Shown here: piece by piece, positions 44,239-51,954 of the stretch | Layout of the letters: each line of letters begins with the position of its first letter | Position numbering within the stretch: the first letter of the stretch is position 1 | From: Actinacidiphila alni | GTDB lineage: Bacteria > Actinomycetota > Actinomycetes > Streptomycetales > Streptomycetaceae | Reading direction: 5' to 3' | DNA length: 64,000 bases | NCBI RefSeq assembly: GCF_900112845.1 | Contig: NZ_FONG01000004.1 | Span: 124,001-188,000 of the forward strand | The notes under the pieces: generated by a model | Database searches by the model: none | Told to the model about the DNA's origin: nothing | What the model saw: only the letters and a program-made list of their open reading frames with translations | Position numbers and translations under genes: made by a program

Positions 44239-44396
44239 AGGGGCGCGGGGAACTGCGCGGCCCGCCCCCACCGGCCCGGTGGTCGCAAAACAAACAGCGT
44301 CTGCCCCGCTGGGGCGGTCTTTCACCCGCAGCCCCGCGCGGCCTGAGCGCGCAGTTCCTCCCCCAGCTACCGCTGGGAGGTGCCCCCAGCGCCCCT
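44239..44396. repeat. Long dispersed repeat copy B (inverted, interrupted)
   Basis: This copy starts with the same 21-bp terminal repeat (44239-44259). Its core is the reverse complement of copy A, with GCAAAACAAACAGCGTCTGC and GCCCCGCTGGGGCGG. The right terminal repeat is split: GCGCAGTTCC ends at 44358, a 30-bp element occupies 44359-44388, and GCGCCCCT resumes. It lies between convergent genes; no gene is supported in 44118-44423. Confidence 0.75.
44359..44388. repeat. 30-bp hairpin element, copy 2, nested in long repeat copy B
   Basis: TCCCCCAG, then a CCCAGC-TACC-GCTGGG hairpin, then GGTGCCCCCA. It interrupts the terminal repeat of copy B and replaces two C residues found in the intact arms. 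Confidence 0.7.
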
Positions 44397-44423
44397 GACG
44401 AACCGCACTCCGCAGGAGACGGG

Positions 44424-45935
44424 TCAGGCGACGAAGAGGCTGGTGGGGTCGCCGTCGGCGGCGCCGCCGGAACGGACGACGTGGGCCGCCTGCGCGAGGC
44501 GAGCGGCCGCCTCGGAGGCGGCGGGACCACTGACGGTGAACGGCAACCGGATGTAGGGCTCAAAAGCACCGTCGACCCCGAAGCGCGGCCCGGAGGGAAC
44601 GCGGACGCCGAGGCGTTCCCCGGCGACGGCCAGGCGCGAGCCGGACACGTCCCCCGTACGCACCCACATGGTCATGCCGCCGCGCGGCACCGCGAATTCC
44701 CAGCCTGTGGTGTGCTCGCGCAACCCGGCGACGATGTCGTCGCGGCACTCGCGCGCCCGGGCGCGCCGCGCGGCCAGCGCCAGGTCCCAGCCACCGTCGC
44801 GCAGCAGCCAGGCGACGGCGAGCTGGTCCACGACGGGCGAGCCGAGGTCGAGGTAGGCCCGGGCGGAGACCAGCCGGCGTACGACGTCGGGGGTGGTGCG
44901 GACCCAGCCGATCCGCAGCCCCGCCCAGACCGCCTTGCTGGCCGAGCCGACCGTCATCACGGTGCCGCCGCGGTCGAAGGCGGCCATCGGCCGCGCGCCC
45001 GACTCCTCGCCGTCCAGGACGAGTTCGGCCATGGTCTCGTCGGCCACCACGACGGTCCCGGCCGCCCGCGCGGCCTCCACGAGGTCGCGCCGCTGCTCGT
45101 CGGCGATGAGCGTGCCCGTCGGATTGTGGAAGTCCGGCATCACGTACGCCATGCGCGGCGAGGCGTCCCGCAGGACGCGCCGCCAGGCGTCCATGTCCCA
45201 GCCGGCGAGTCCCTCTCGCAGCGTCACCGGCACCAGCCGGGAGCCGGTCTCGCGGAACAGCTCCAGCACATTGGCGTAACTGGGCGACTCCACGGCGACC
45301 CGCTCGCCGAAGGCGACCAGCCGCCGGGCCGCGGCGGCGATCGCGCCCATCGCCCCGGTGGTGACCATGATCTGCTCGGGCATGGTGGGCACACCGCGCA
45401 GCGTGTAGCGGTCGGCGATGGCCTCCCGCAGCACCGGCAGCCCGGCCGGGAAGTCGCCGTGGGTGGCGGCGTACGCGGGCAGTTCGGCGAGCGCGCCCTG
45501 CATGGCGCGGCTGAGCCACGGCTCGGTTGCGGGCAGCGAGGCGGTGCCGAGGTCGATGACGGTGCCCGCGGCCTCCGGCGGCAGCGGCTCCAGGCTGCGC
45601 GAGGGCAGCACATGCCCCTCGGGGATCGCGGTCCAGCTGCCGGCGCCGCGCCGGGACCGCGCGAAGCCCTCGGCACGCAGCGCCTCGTAGGCGGCGGCGA
45701 CGGTGGTGCGGCTGACACCGAGGGCCACCGCGAGTTCGCGCTCGGCGGGCAGCCGCGCGGCCACCTGGACGCGGCCTTCGAGGACCAGCAGCCGGATGCC
45801 GTCGGCCAGGCCCCGGTACGCGGGCAGCTTGCGGCCGTGCCCGTTGCCGTGTGCGGCGGCCCGGCCACCGCGCGGGCGGGGTTCGAGCAGCCGGGCGAGG
45901 TGGGACGCACTGACCGCCGCAGTCCACTGGGGCAC
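44424..45935 (-). CDS. MocR/YczR-type GntR-aminotransferase regulator
   Basis: This 503-residue protein has an N-terminal GntR winged helix (about 38-105; YRGLADGIRLLVLEGRV, LAVALGVSRTTVAAAYEAL). A fold-type I aminotransferase-like domain follows (about 130-500), with the PLP Lys in VGSASKAVWAGLRIGW and the Asn-Pro-Thr site in PDFHNPTG. MocR proteins use PLP or an imine as effector. It is divergent from a YczE-like membrane gene, a pairing typical of YczR regulators. I chose the GTG at 45935; GAGAGG lies about 11 nt upstream. The sequence GTGGACTG occurs twice near the start with a 22-bp period, a candidate operator. Confidence 0.88.
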   Translation of the reverse strand: MPQWTAAVSASHLARLLEPRPRGGRAAAHGNGHGRKLPAYRGLADGIRLLVLEGRVQVAARLPAERELAVALGVSRTTVAAAYEALRAEGFARSRRGAGSWTAIPEGHVLPSRSLEPLPPEAAGTVIDLGTASLPATEPWLSRAMQGALAELPAYAATHGDFPAGLPVLREAIADRYTLRGVPTMPEQIMVTTGAMGAIAAAARRLVAFGERVAVESPSYANVLELFRETGSRLVPVTLREGLAGWDMDAWRRVLRDASPRMAYVMPDFHNPTGTLIADEQRRDLVEAARAAGTVVVADETMAELVLDGEESGARPMAAFDRGGTVMTVGSASKAVWAGLRIGWVRTTPDVVRRLVSARAYLDLGSPVVDQLAVAWLLRDGGWDLALAARRARARECRDDIVAGLREHTTGWEFAVPRGGMTMWVRTGDVSGSRLAVAGERLGVRVPSGPRFGVDGAFEPYIRLPFTVSGPAASEAAARLAQAAHVVRSGGAADGDPTSLFVA

Positions 45936-45949
45936 CGAAATCAGTCCAC
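45920..45949 (-). promoter_or_regulatory. Direct repeats at the MocR start
   Basis: CAGTCCAC occurs at 45920-45927 and 45942-45949, spaced by 22 bp (two helical turns). MocR proteins usually bind direct repeats near their own start. Binding is inferred. Confidence 0.4.
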
Positions 45950-46034
45950 CTCTCGTCGATTGGCCGTGGAACGAAAGCACTTCCAGGCCACAGAGTGGCA
46001 CGTGCGTCAGCACGTCCGCCAATGGGGGGTTCCA

Positions 46035-46775
46035 TTGATCTCGCCGTTCCCGTACCGCCGCCTCGTCCGTCTCTATGTCGGCCTCGCGCTGTACGGCGCG
46101 TCCTCGGCGCTGATGATCCGCGCCGCGCTGGGCCTTGACCCGTGGGACGTCTTCCACCAGGGGCTGTCCCGGCTGACCGGAATGAGCATCGGCGTCGTCT
46201 CCATTGTCGTCGGCGCGGCCGTGCTGCTGCTGTGGTGGCCGATCCGGCAGCGGCCGGGGCTCGGTACGGTCTCCAATGTGTTCGTCGTCGGGCTGGCGAT
46301 CGACGCCACCTGCCGCCTGGTGCCGTACCACGCGGCACTGGCCGTACGGATACCGCTGCTGGTCGCGGGGGTGCTGCTGAACGGCGTGGCGACCGGTCTC
46401 TACATCACCGCGCGTTTCGGTCCCGGTCCGCGCGACGGGCTGATGACGGGCCTGCACCGCAGGACCGGCCGCTCGGTGCGGCTGGTGCGCACCGGCATCG
46501 AGGTGACCGTCCTGGCGGCCGGCTTCGCGCTGGGCGGCGGCGTGGGCGCGGGCACCGTGCTGTACGCGCTGGCGATCGGGCCACTCGCGCAGTTCTTCCT
46601 GCGGGTCTTCGCCGATCCGGCGGAAAACGCGCCGGGCGATGGCGCGAAAAGCCCGCAGGCCCAGGTCACGGCGGGTACGCCGGGCACGGTGCGGGACATC
46701 GCCGTGGACGTGATGCCCGCATCTGCGGTGATTCGCCGGGACGCGCCCGAACGCGCTGCGGTCGATCCGATTTAG
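46035..46775 (+). CDS. YczE/YyaS/YitT-family membrane protein
   Basis: This integral membrane protein of about 246 residues has around five hydrophobic segments and the family features GASSALMIRAALGLDPWDVFHQGLS and TARFGPGPRDGLMTGLHRRTG. The C terminus is a soluble tail. It is divergent from the MocR gene, its probable regulator, as in other bacteria that carry the YczR-YczE pair; a transport role is assumed there but not proven. The start is uncertain. I chose the TTG at 46035, which has GGGGGG 5 nt upstream and places the Arg-rich n-region next to the first helix; a GTG at 46002 is the alternative. Confidence 0.82.
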   Translation: MISPFPYRRLVRLYVGLALYGASSALMIRAALGLDPWDVFHQGLSRLTGMSIGVVSIVVGAAVLLLWWPIRQRPGLGTVSNVFVVGLAIDATCRLVPYHAALAVRIPLLVAGVLLNGVATGLYITARFGPGPRDGLMTGLHRRTGRSVRLVRTGIEVTVLAAGFALGGGVGAGTVLYALAIGPLAQFFLRVFADPAENAPGDGAKSPQAQVTAGTPGTVRDIAVDVMPASAVIRRDAPERAAVDPI

Positions 46776-46820
46776 CCGGAGGGCGTGCGGACCGGTAGTG
46801 TACGCGGTTGGCCCAGCAGC

Positions 46821-46850
46821 TTGACCGTTACTGCACGCAAAAGATATGAC
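46821..46850 (+). promoter_or_regulatory. Candidate housekeeping promoter of rbpA
   Basis: TTGACC (46821-46826) and TATGAC (46845-46850) are 18 bp apart, upstream of the SigR-type promoter. Confidence 0.45.
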
Positions 46851-46943
46851 GACACCGGGTGACATCTCCGCTCAGATGTGACAAACCGGGCACCGGTGGG
46901 TACAAACAGGGGCGGCACGACGGGCGACGCATCTCCCTAAACG

Positions 46944-46969
46944 GGAATCTTCACCGCCGACCGGACGTT
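46944..46969 (+). promoter_or_regulatory. SigR-type promoter of rbpA
   Basis: GGAAT (46944-46948), exactly 18 bp, then GTT (46967-46969) match the SigR consensus GGAAT-N18-GTT. RbpA is a known member of the thiol-oxidative (SigR) regulon in Streptomyces. Confidence 0.85.
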
Positions 46970-47031
46970 GACCGGATGACGACGACAGCGACACCTGTCC
47001 TGTGGGCGACCAAGCCCGGGAGGCACGATTC

Positions 47032-47406
47032 ATGAGTGAGCGAGCTCTCCGCGGCACGCGACTCGGGGCCACCAGCTACGAGACCGACCGCGGTATCGAT
47101 CTGGCCCCGCGCCAGACCGTTGAGTACGCATGCCGGAACGGACATCGATTCGAGATGCCGTTCTCGGTTGAGGCCGAGATTCCGCCGGAGTGGGAGTGCC
47201 GCGCCTGCGGCCAGACCGCCCTGCTGGTGGACGGAGAGGGCCCGGAGGAGAAGACGACCAAGCCCGCGCGCACGCACTGGGACATGCTCATGGAGCGGCG
47301 CACGCTGGAGGAGCTGGAGGAGGTGCTGGCCGAACGGCTGGCGGTCCTCCGTTCCGGAGCGATGAATATCGCGGTGCACCCGCGGGACAATCGCAAGAGC
47401 GCGTAG
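47032..47406 (+). CDS. rbpA: RNA polymerase-binding protein RbpA
   Basis: This 124-residue protein binds RNA polymerase and the principal sigma factors and stabilises open complexes. The N-terminal tail, the zinc-binding core with CRNGH (Cys34, His38) and CRACG (Cys56, Cys59), the basic linker and the C-terminal sigma-interaction domain (THWDMLMERRTLEELEEVLAERL) are all present. GGGAGG precedes the ATG at 47032. A SigR-type promoter and a separate candidate housekeeping promoter lie upstream, and a strong terminator lies downstream. The neighbouring order (rbpA, fxsA, ppm/lnt) is also seen in mycobacteria. Confidence 0.97.
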   Translation: MSERALRGTRLGATSYETDRGIDLAPRQTVEYACRNGHRFEMPFSVEAEIPPEWECRACGQTALLVDGEGPEEKTTKPARTHWDMLMERRTLEELEEVLAERLAVLRSGAMNIAVHPRDNRKSA

Positions 47407-47444
47407 CGCGTCCCAGGGACGCGGGCTCGACCAGGTTCGACCTA

Positions 47445-47486
47445 GGGGGGCACCCCGGGGATCATCCCGGGGACCCATGCCCCCGG
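47445..47486 (+). other. Two-tier hairpin in the rbpA 3' untranslated region
   Basis: GGGGGCA (47446-47452) pairs with TGCCCCC (47478-47484), enclosing the self-complementary CCCCGGGGATCATCCCGGGG (47453-47472). It lies between the stop codon and the terminator. A structured mRNA end or small RNA is possible. Confidence 0.5.
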
Positions 47487-47493
47487 ACACTTC

Positions 47494-47536
47494 CCGCTGG
47501 CGGCGGAGCGCAGCTCCCCCGCCGGCGGTTTTTTTT
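47494..47536 (+). terminator. Rho-independent terminator of rbpA
   Basis: CCGCTGGCGGCGGAG pairs with CTCCCCCGCCGGCGG around a CGCAG loop and is followed by eight T residues. A second stem (CCGGGGC/GCCCCGG, about 47546-47562) lies beyond it toward the convergent fxsA gene. Confidence 0.9.
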
Positions 47537-47603
47537 GCGTCCGGGCCGGGGCTCCGCCCCGGCGCCGACGGGGAAGCCTCAGTGAGTGCCGGCGGGTCCC
47601 GCG

Positions 47604-48197
47604 TCAGTCGCGGTCGACGACCTCGCCCTGGATGACCTTGCCGTCCGGGCGGTGGATGCGGAACTGTTCGTTGGCGTCGCGCGCCTGCTGGAAGAGGTCG
47701 CCGACCGAGCCGGGGTCGGCCGGTGCGGCGGGCCGGGCCGCCAGCGCCCGCGAGGTGAGACGGTCGAGCGCCTTGCCGATGAGCTTGCGGGTCGGCGGCA
47801 GGAGCAGCAGCAGACCGACGGCGTCGGAGATGAAGCCCGGGATGATCAGCAGCAGGCCGCCGAGCATCGCCAGCCCGTTGCGCCCGGTGCCCGCCGCGGG
47901 CGGCGTGGTGTCCTCCGGGCGCTGACCGGCCTGGGCCTGCGCGGCCTGCACCTGGGCGGTCAGATTGCGCCACGCGCTGCGCCCGGCACGCTTGACCGCG
48001 CTGGCGCCCAGCACCATCCCGCCGATGATCAGCAGGAACACCGTCAGGCCGCTGGTCGCGCCGGCCACCACGATCAGCAGCCAGATCTCCAGCACCGCCC
48101 ACGCCGCGATCGCCAGCGGCACGATGGTGCGGGCACGCGACCGCCGCCGCTGCGGGGCGCGCTGCGGACGGACACGGGGCGGAGGGGTCATCGTCAT
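47604..48197 (-). CDS. fxsA: FxsA-family membrane protein
   Basis: This 197-residue protein has a basic N terminus, three membrane helices (about 25-62 as two close segments, then about 110-132) and the FxsA motif GGLLLIIPGFISDAVGLLLLLPPTRKLI. The cytoplasmic tail ends in RIHRPDGKVIQGEVVDRD. FxsA relieves phage T7 exclusion in E. coli when overproduced; its normal job is not known. The ATG at 48197 is followed by a second in-frame ATG two codons later. It is convergent to rbpA and divergent from the channel-like gene. Confidence 0.92.
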   Translation of the reverse strand: MTMTPPPRVRPQRAPQRRRSRARTIVPLAIAAWAVLEIWLLIVVAGATSGLTVFLLIIGGMVLGASAVKRAGRSAWRNLTAQVQAAQAQAGQRPEDTTPPAAGTGRNGLAMLGGLLLIIPGFISDAVGLLLLLPPTRKLIGKALDRLTSRALAARPAAPADPGSVGDLFQQARDANEQFRIHRPDGKVIQGEVVDRD

Positions 48198-48280
48198 AGC
48201 TCAAGTGTGCCAAAGACCGGGTAAAGACCGGATGTGAGCGGCCGGTCGCCGGTGGACCGGGGCGGCACCGGGACGCGACG

Positions 48281-49162
48281 ATGATCCGCGTGACACAGAC
48301 CCCGGGCCAGGACGCCCACGACGGCCCGTCCGGCCCCGCCGGCTCCGCGGACCCGGACGGCGGCGCCCCCGGCCACGACGACGACGCTCTGGCGGACCGC
48401 CTCGCCCGCGTCGAGGCGCTGCTGACCGCCCACCATGCCGCGACCAGTACCGCACCCCATGCCGCGCCCCACAGCGGTGGCGGCCTGGCCGAGGCCGAGC
48501 GGCTGCTGACGCCCGCCTGGCGGCGGGTGACCCGCGGCGAGCCGCGCTGGGCGTCGGCGGCGGCCGTGCTCGCGGTGGTGGCGATCCAGTTCACCCTGCC
48601 GCAGCGGCTCGCGGTGCACCCCCGGTGGCTGATGCCGGTGGTGGAACTGGCCCTGCTGGTGGCCCTCACGGTCAGCGACCCGGTCAGGATCGAGAGCCGC
48701 TCACGCGGCTACCGGGCGCTCGGCTTCGCCCTCATGGCGGCGATCGGCTCCGCCAATGTGTACGCGATGCTGCGGCTGCTGCGCGGGCTGATCCGCGGCA
48801 CCGAGGGCGCGTCCGCCGGGACGCTGCTGTTGACCGGCGGCGCGATCTGGCTCACCAATGTGATCGTGTTCGGGCTGCTGTACTGGGAGCTGGACCGCGG
48901 CGGGCCGGGGGCGCGCGCCCAGGGCGTCCGCCAGGTGCCCGACTTCCTCTTCGTACAGATGCAGTCCCCCGACCTGGCACCGCCGCACTGGGAGCCGACG
49001 TTCCTGGACTACTTCTACCTGTCCTTCACCAACTCCACGGCCTTCAGCCCCACCGATGTCATGCCGGTGACGCGGTGGGCGAAGATGCTGATGCTGACGC
49101 AGTCCGCGGTGTCGCTGCTCACCGTGGTCCTGGTGGTGGCCAGGGCTGTGAACATCCTCTAG
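48281..49162 (+). CDS. Channel-like membrane protein with degenerate pore loop
   Basis: This 293-residue protein has a cytoplasmic N terminus rich in Asp/Gly/Pro (about 1-75) and several membrane helices (about 92-110, 122-138, 152-172, 188-206 and 268-290). The segment YFYLSFTNSTAFSPTDVMPVTRWAKMLML (about 240-268) lines up with the pore helix and filter of two-TM potassium channels, but the TVGYGD filter is replaced by AFSPTD. The family is common in actinobacteria and often annotated DUF1345 or membrane protein. The ATG at 48281 has only a weak ribosome binding site; a GTG three codons later is also possible. Transport activity is not established. Confidence 0.8.
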   Translation: MIRVTQTPGQDAHDGPSGPAGSADPDGGAPGHDDDALADRLARVEALLTAHHAATSTAPHAAPHSGGGLAEAERLLTPAWRRVTRGEPRWASAAAVLAVVAIQFTLPQRLAVHPRWLMPVVELALLVALTVSDPVRIESRSRGYRALGFALMAAIGSANVYAMLRLLRGLIRGTEGASAGTLLLTGGAIWLTNVIVFGLLYWELDRGGPGARAQGVRQVPDFLFVQMQSPDLAPPHWEPTFLDYFYLSFTNSTAFSPTDVMPVTRWAKMLMLTQSAVSLLTVVLVVARAVNIL

Positions 49163-49208
49163 GACGGCCCGCCCCGCGGGAGCGGACGGGCCCGTCCTCG
49201 GACGGCGC

Positions 49209-49973
49209 TCAGGGCTTGCGGCCGACGGCCTTGCCCGCGCGGGAGCCGACGCCCCACACCGTGACCCGCCACAGCGCCTCGACCACGATGTTGCGGCTCA
49301 TCTTGCTGTCGCCGCGCTCGCGTTCGACGAAGGTGATCGGCACCTCCACGACGTGGAAGCCGTTCCTGACCGCCCGCCAGGCGAGGTCCACCTGGAAGCA
49401 GTAGCCGGCCGAGGCGACCTCGGCCATGCCCAGGCCCTCCAGGGTCTCGCGGCGGAAGGCGCGGTAGCCGCCGGTCACGTCGCGGATCGGCACGTCGAGC
49501 AGCAGCCGGGAGTACGTGCTGCCGCCGCGGGAGAGGAATTCGCGGGACTTCGGCCAGTTCACCACCCGGCCGCCGGGGATCCAGCGCGAGCCGAGCACCA
49601 GGTCGGCGCCCTTGAGCGCGGTGAGCAGCCGGGGCAGTTCCTCGGGCTGGTGGGAGCCGTCGGCGTCCATCTCGACCAGGACGCCGAAGTCGTGGTCCAT
49701 GCCCCACTGGAAACCGGCCAGGTAGGCCGCGCCCAGGCCCTCCTTGCCGTGCCGGTGCAGGACGTGCACCTGCTCGTCGGCGCCGGCCAGTTCGTCGGCC
49801 AGCTTGCCGGTGCCGTCGGGGCTGTTGTCGTCGGCGACCAGGATGTGGGCTTCGGGGACCGAGGCGCGGACCCGCCGCACGATCGGCTTGATGTTCTCGG
49901 CCTCGTTGTAGGTCGGGATGATGACCAGGACCTTGCCGAGCGGCCCGAAGCTCCGCTGCTCGCCGTCGTTCAC
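49209..49973 (-). CDS. ppm1: Polyprenol-phosphate mannosyltransferase (Ppm)
   Basis: This 254-residue family 2 glycosyltransferase uses GDP-mannose to make polyprenyl-phosphate mannose for protein O-mannosylation and lipoglycans. It shows VLVIIPTYNEAENI, ILVADDNSPDGTG, VEMDADGSHQPEELPRLL and the C-terminal FVERERGDSKMS typical of DPM1-like enzymes; there is no membrane domain of its own. GTG at 49973 shares its G with the TAG stop of lnt (TAGTG), so the two are coupled. In Mycobacterium tuberculosis the two activities are fused in one protein; here they are separate. Confidence 0.93.
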   Translation of the reverse strand: MNDGEQRSFGPLGKVLVIIPTYNEAENIKPIVRRVRASVPEAHILVADDNSPDGTGKLADELAGADEQVHVLHRHGKEGLGAAYLAGFQWGMDHDFGVLVEMDADGSHQPEELPRLLTALKGADLVLGSRWIPGGRVVNWPKSREFLSRGGSTYSRLLLDVPIRDVTGGYRAFRRETLEGLGMAEVASAGYCFQVDLAWRAVRNGFHVVEVPITFVERERGDSKMSRNIVVEALWRVTVWGVGSRAGKAVGRKP

Positions 49974-51646
49974 TACTGCCCCTTCGCCATGCCTGTGCGG
50001 TCGCGCCTGCCGAGCGCGTAGGCGGCCGCACAGGACAGGAGGCCAACAATAGCGAGTGACCACTCCGGAAATGTGCCGACGCGGTCCGCGACGGTGATCT
50101 CGTCGCGCAGCGGGATGTCGGCACTCAGCACTTGCTGGGTGAATTCCGCGCTGCGCTGTTCGATCTTGCCATCAGGAGCGACGATCGCACTGATTCCGCT
50201 GGTCGCGGCGGTGACGATGGCGCGGCCGTGCTCGATGGCGCGCAGCCGGGACATGGCGAGCTGCTGCTCGGGCTGTCCGGTGCGGCCGTAGGTCGCGTTG
50301 TTGGTCTGGACGACCAGGGCGCGGGCGCCGGCGTTGACCGTGTCGCGGACGATGCCGTCGTAGGCGACCTCGAAGCAGATCACGTCGCCGAGGCGGGCCG
50401 GACCGATCCGCAGGACGCCGGTGTCCTTGCCCGGGTAGAAGTCCCGGGGGATCTCGTTGAGCATCGGGACGACCTTGGTCAGTGCCTTGCGGAAGGGCAC
50501 GTATTCGCCGAAGGGCACCGGGTGCTGCTTGGTGTAGTGGGCGCCGGGTCCGGTGACCGGGTCCCACACGATGCCCTCGTTCTGCACGTGGTCCTTGTCC
50601 GGGCCGTCGACCAGGGCGCCGACCAGCACCGGGACACCGACGGCCTGGACGGCCTGGCTGATCTTGTCGTACGCCGCGGGGTTGCTGAACGGGTCGAGGT
50701 CGGAGGAATTCTCCGGCCACAGCACGATGTCGGGCTTGGGCACCGTGCCCGCCTCGATGTCGGCGGCGAGCTTGAGGGTGGCCTTGACGTGATTGTCGAG
50801 GATCTGCATCGGGCGGCCGAGGAAGTGCATGCCGGGCTGCTGGACATTGCCCTGCACGACGGCGACGCGGACGTGTCCGACGGCGTTGGTGTGCACCGGC
50901 ACGAGCAGTCCCGACAGCAGGACGGCCGCGGACAGCACGAGGGCGGTGGCGCCGGGCAGCGCGGCGGCCAGTGCCCGCGGGGCGGCGGCGCGGCGGGCCG
51001 CGTAGGCCCGGTGGCCGGCCAGCGCGGCGGCGGCCAGCAGGGTGCCGCTCAGGGCCACCGCGAAGGTCACCAGCGGGGCGCCGCCGAGCGCCGCGAGCGG
51101 GGTGTACGGGGAGCCGGTGTTGGCGAAGGCGAGGCGGCCCCAGGGGAAGCCGCCGAACGGCAGCCGGTCCCTGACCAGTTCCTGGGCGACCCATAGGCAG
51201 GCGGTCCACAGCGGCCACCACGGCAGCCGCCGGGCCAGCACGATCAGGGCGGCCATCAGCACGAAATACGCGGCTTCGACGGCGGACAGCAGCGGGACCG
51301 CGAGCCAGATCACCGAGCGGAGCCACACCAGGAGCCACAGGAAGAAGGGGAACGCGAAGGCGAAGCCGAGCCAGGCGGCCTGGCGGACCGTACGGCCCTC
51401 GAGCACCAGGGCCAGGCCCGCCACCGCCACCACGGACAGCGGCCACACGCCGTACGGCGGGAAGGCCAGTGCCAGCGCGCACCCGCTGACCGCCGCGACC
51501 GCCGAACTCGGAGCGGCCCGCCGCGCCGTCGCCGCCCACCGCTCGCGCCGCGGCGCCTTCCCCGGCTTCGCGGTGACCCCGACGGAAGGCTCCGTCGACG
51601 GCTCGACCGCGGTCGCCGCGGATACGGTGTCGGGTCGCGGGCGCAC
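49973..51646 (-). CDS. lnt: Apolipoprotein N-acyltransferase (Lnt)
   Basis: This 557-residue polytopic enzyme adds the third acyl chain to lipoproteins. About six to seven N-terminal membrane helices are followed by the nitrilase-like domain (about 240-520). It carries the catalytic Glu (VPFGEYVPFR), a Lys region, and Cys in LGDVICFEVAYD; a last helix is near the C terminus. I chose the GTG at 51646, with AGGAAGG 7 nt upstream, over a longer frame from 51727. The stop overlaps the start of ppm, and Lnt and Ppm are known to cooperate in mycobacteria, where Lnt anchors Ppm. Confidence 0.93.
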   Translation of the reverse strand: MRPRPDTVSAATAVEPSTEPSVGVTAKPGKAPRRERWAATARRAAPSSAVAAVSGCALALAFPPYGVWPLSVVAVAGLALVLEGRTVRQAAWLGFAFAFPFFLWLLVWLRSVIWLAVPLLSAVEAAYFVLMAALIVLARRLPWWPLWTACLWVAQELVRDRLPFGGFPWGRLAFANTGSPYTPLAALGGAPLVTFAVALSGTLLAAAALAGHRAYAARRAAAPRALAAALPGATALVLSAAVLLSGLLVPVHTNAVGHVRVAVVQGNVQQPGMHFLGRPMQILDNHVKATLKLAADIEAGTVPKPDIVLWPENSSDLDPFSNPAAYDKISQAVQAVGVPVLVGALVDGPDKDHVQNEGIVWDPVTGPGAHYTKQHPVPFGEYVPFRKALTKVVPMLNEIPRDFYPGKDTGVLRIGPARLGDVICFEVAYDGIVRDTVNAGARALVVQTNNATYGRTGQPEQQLAMSRLRAIEHGRAIVTAATSGISAIVAPDGKIEQRSAEFTQQVLSADIPLRDEITVADRVGTFPEWSLAIVGLLSCAAAYALGRRDRTGMAKGQ

Positions 51647-51791
51647 GTCGCGGCCTTCCTGCAGGTGACGGGGTGATGAAGCTGACGGTACCCCGAGCCG
51701 CCCACCATGTGGATCCCAGGTCGGCAAACATTCCCCTGCGGGGCGCTCACGAGGAAGAGAGCGCGCGATTCATGGCCGCTCACGGCCGCAC

Positions 51792-51839
51792 AAACTCCTG
51801 GAGGAGGGACCGGACGCCCTTCGGGCCGACCTGGGACTC
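51792..51839. repeat. 48-bp direct repeat, copy 1 (with element inserted after it)
   Basis: The sequence from AAACTCCTGGAGGAGGGACC to CGACCTGGGACTC is identical to 51907-51954. It is followed by a 30-bp hairpin element and then by GGCTGCGAGTC, which in copy 2 follows after only three extra bases. Confidence 0.8.
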
Positions 51840-51869
51840 TCCCCCAGACTCCGTCCGGGGGTGCCCCCA
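51840..51869. repeat. 30-bp hairpin element, copy 3
   Basis: TCCCCCAG, an internal GAC-TCC-GTC stem, and GGGTGCCCCCA. It is present between the 48-bp repeat and GGCTGCGAGTC here but absent at the second repeat, giving filled and empty versions of one site. Confidence 0.75.
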
Positions 51870-51906
51870 GGCTGCGAGTCAAAGCGACGGACACCAGCGT
51901 GAGCGG

Positions 51907-51954
51907 AAACTCCTGGAGGAGGGACCGGACGCCCTTCGGGCCGACCTGGGACTC
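51907..51954. repeat. 48-bp direct repeat, copy 2 (empty site)
   Basis: Identical 48 bp to 51792-51839. It is followed by GCT and then GGCTGCGAGTC, without the 30-bp element. Confidence 0.8.

Noticed and set aside
47420..47445. GGTTCGACC resembling a tRNA T-loop after rbpA
   Set aside because: No acceptor, D or anticodon stems can be built around it.
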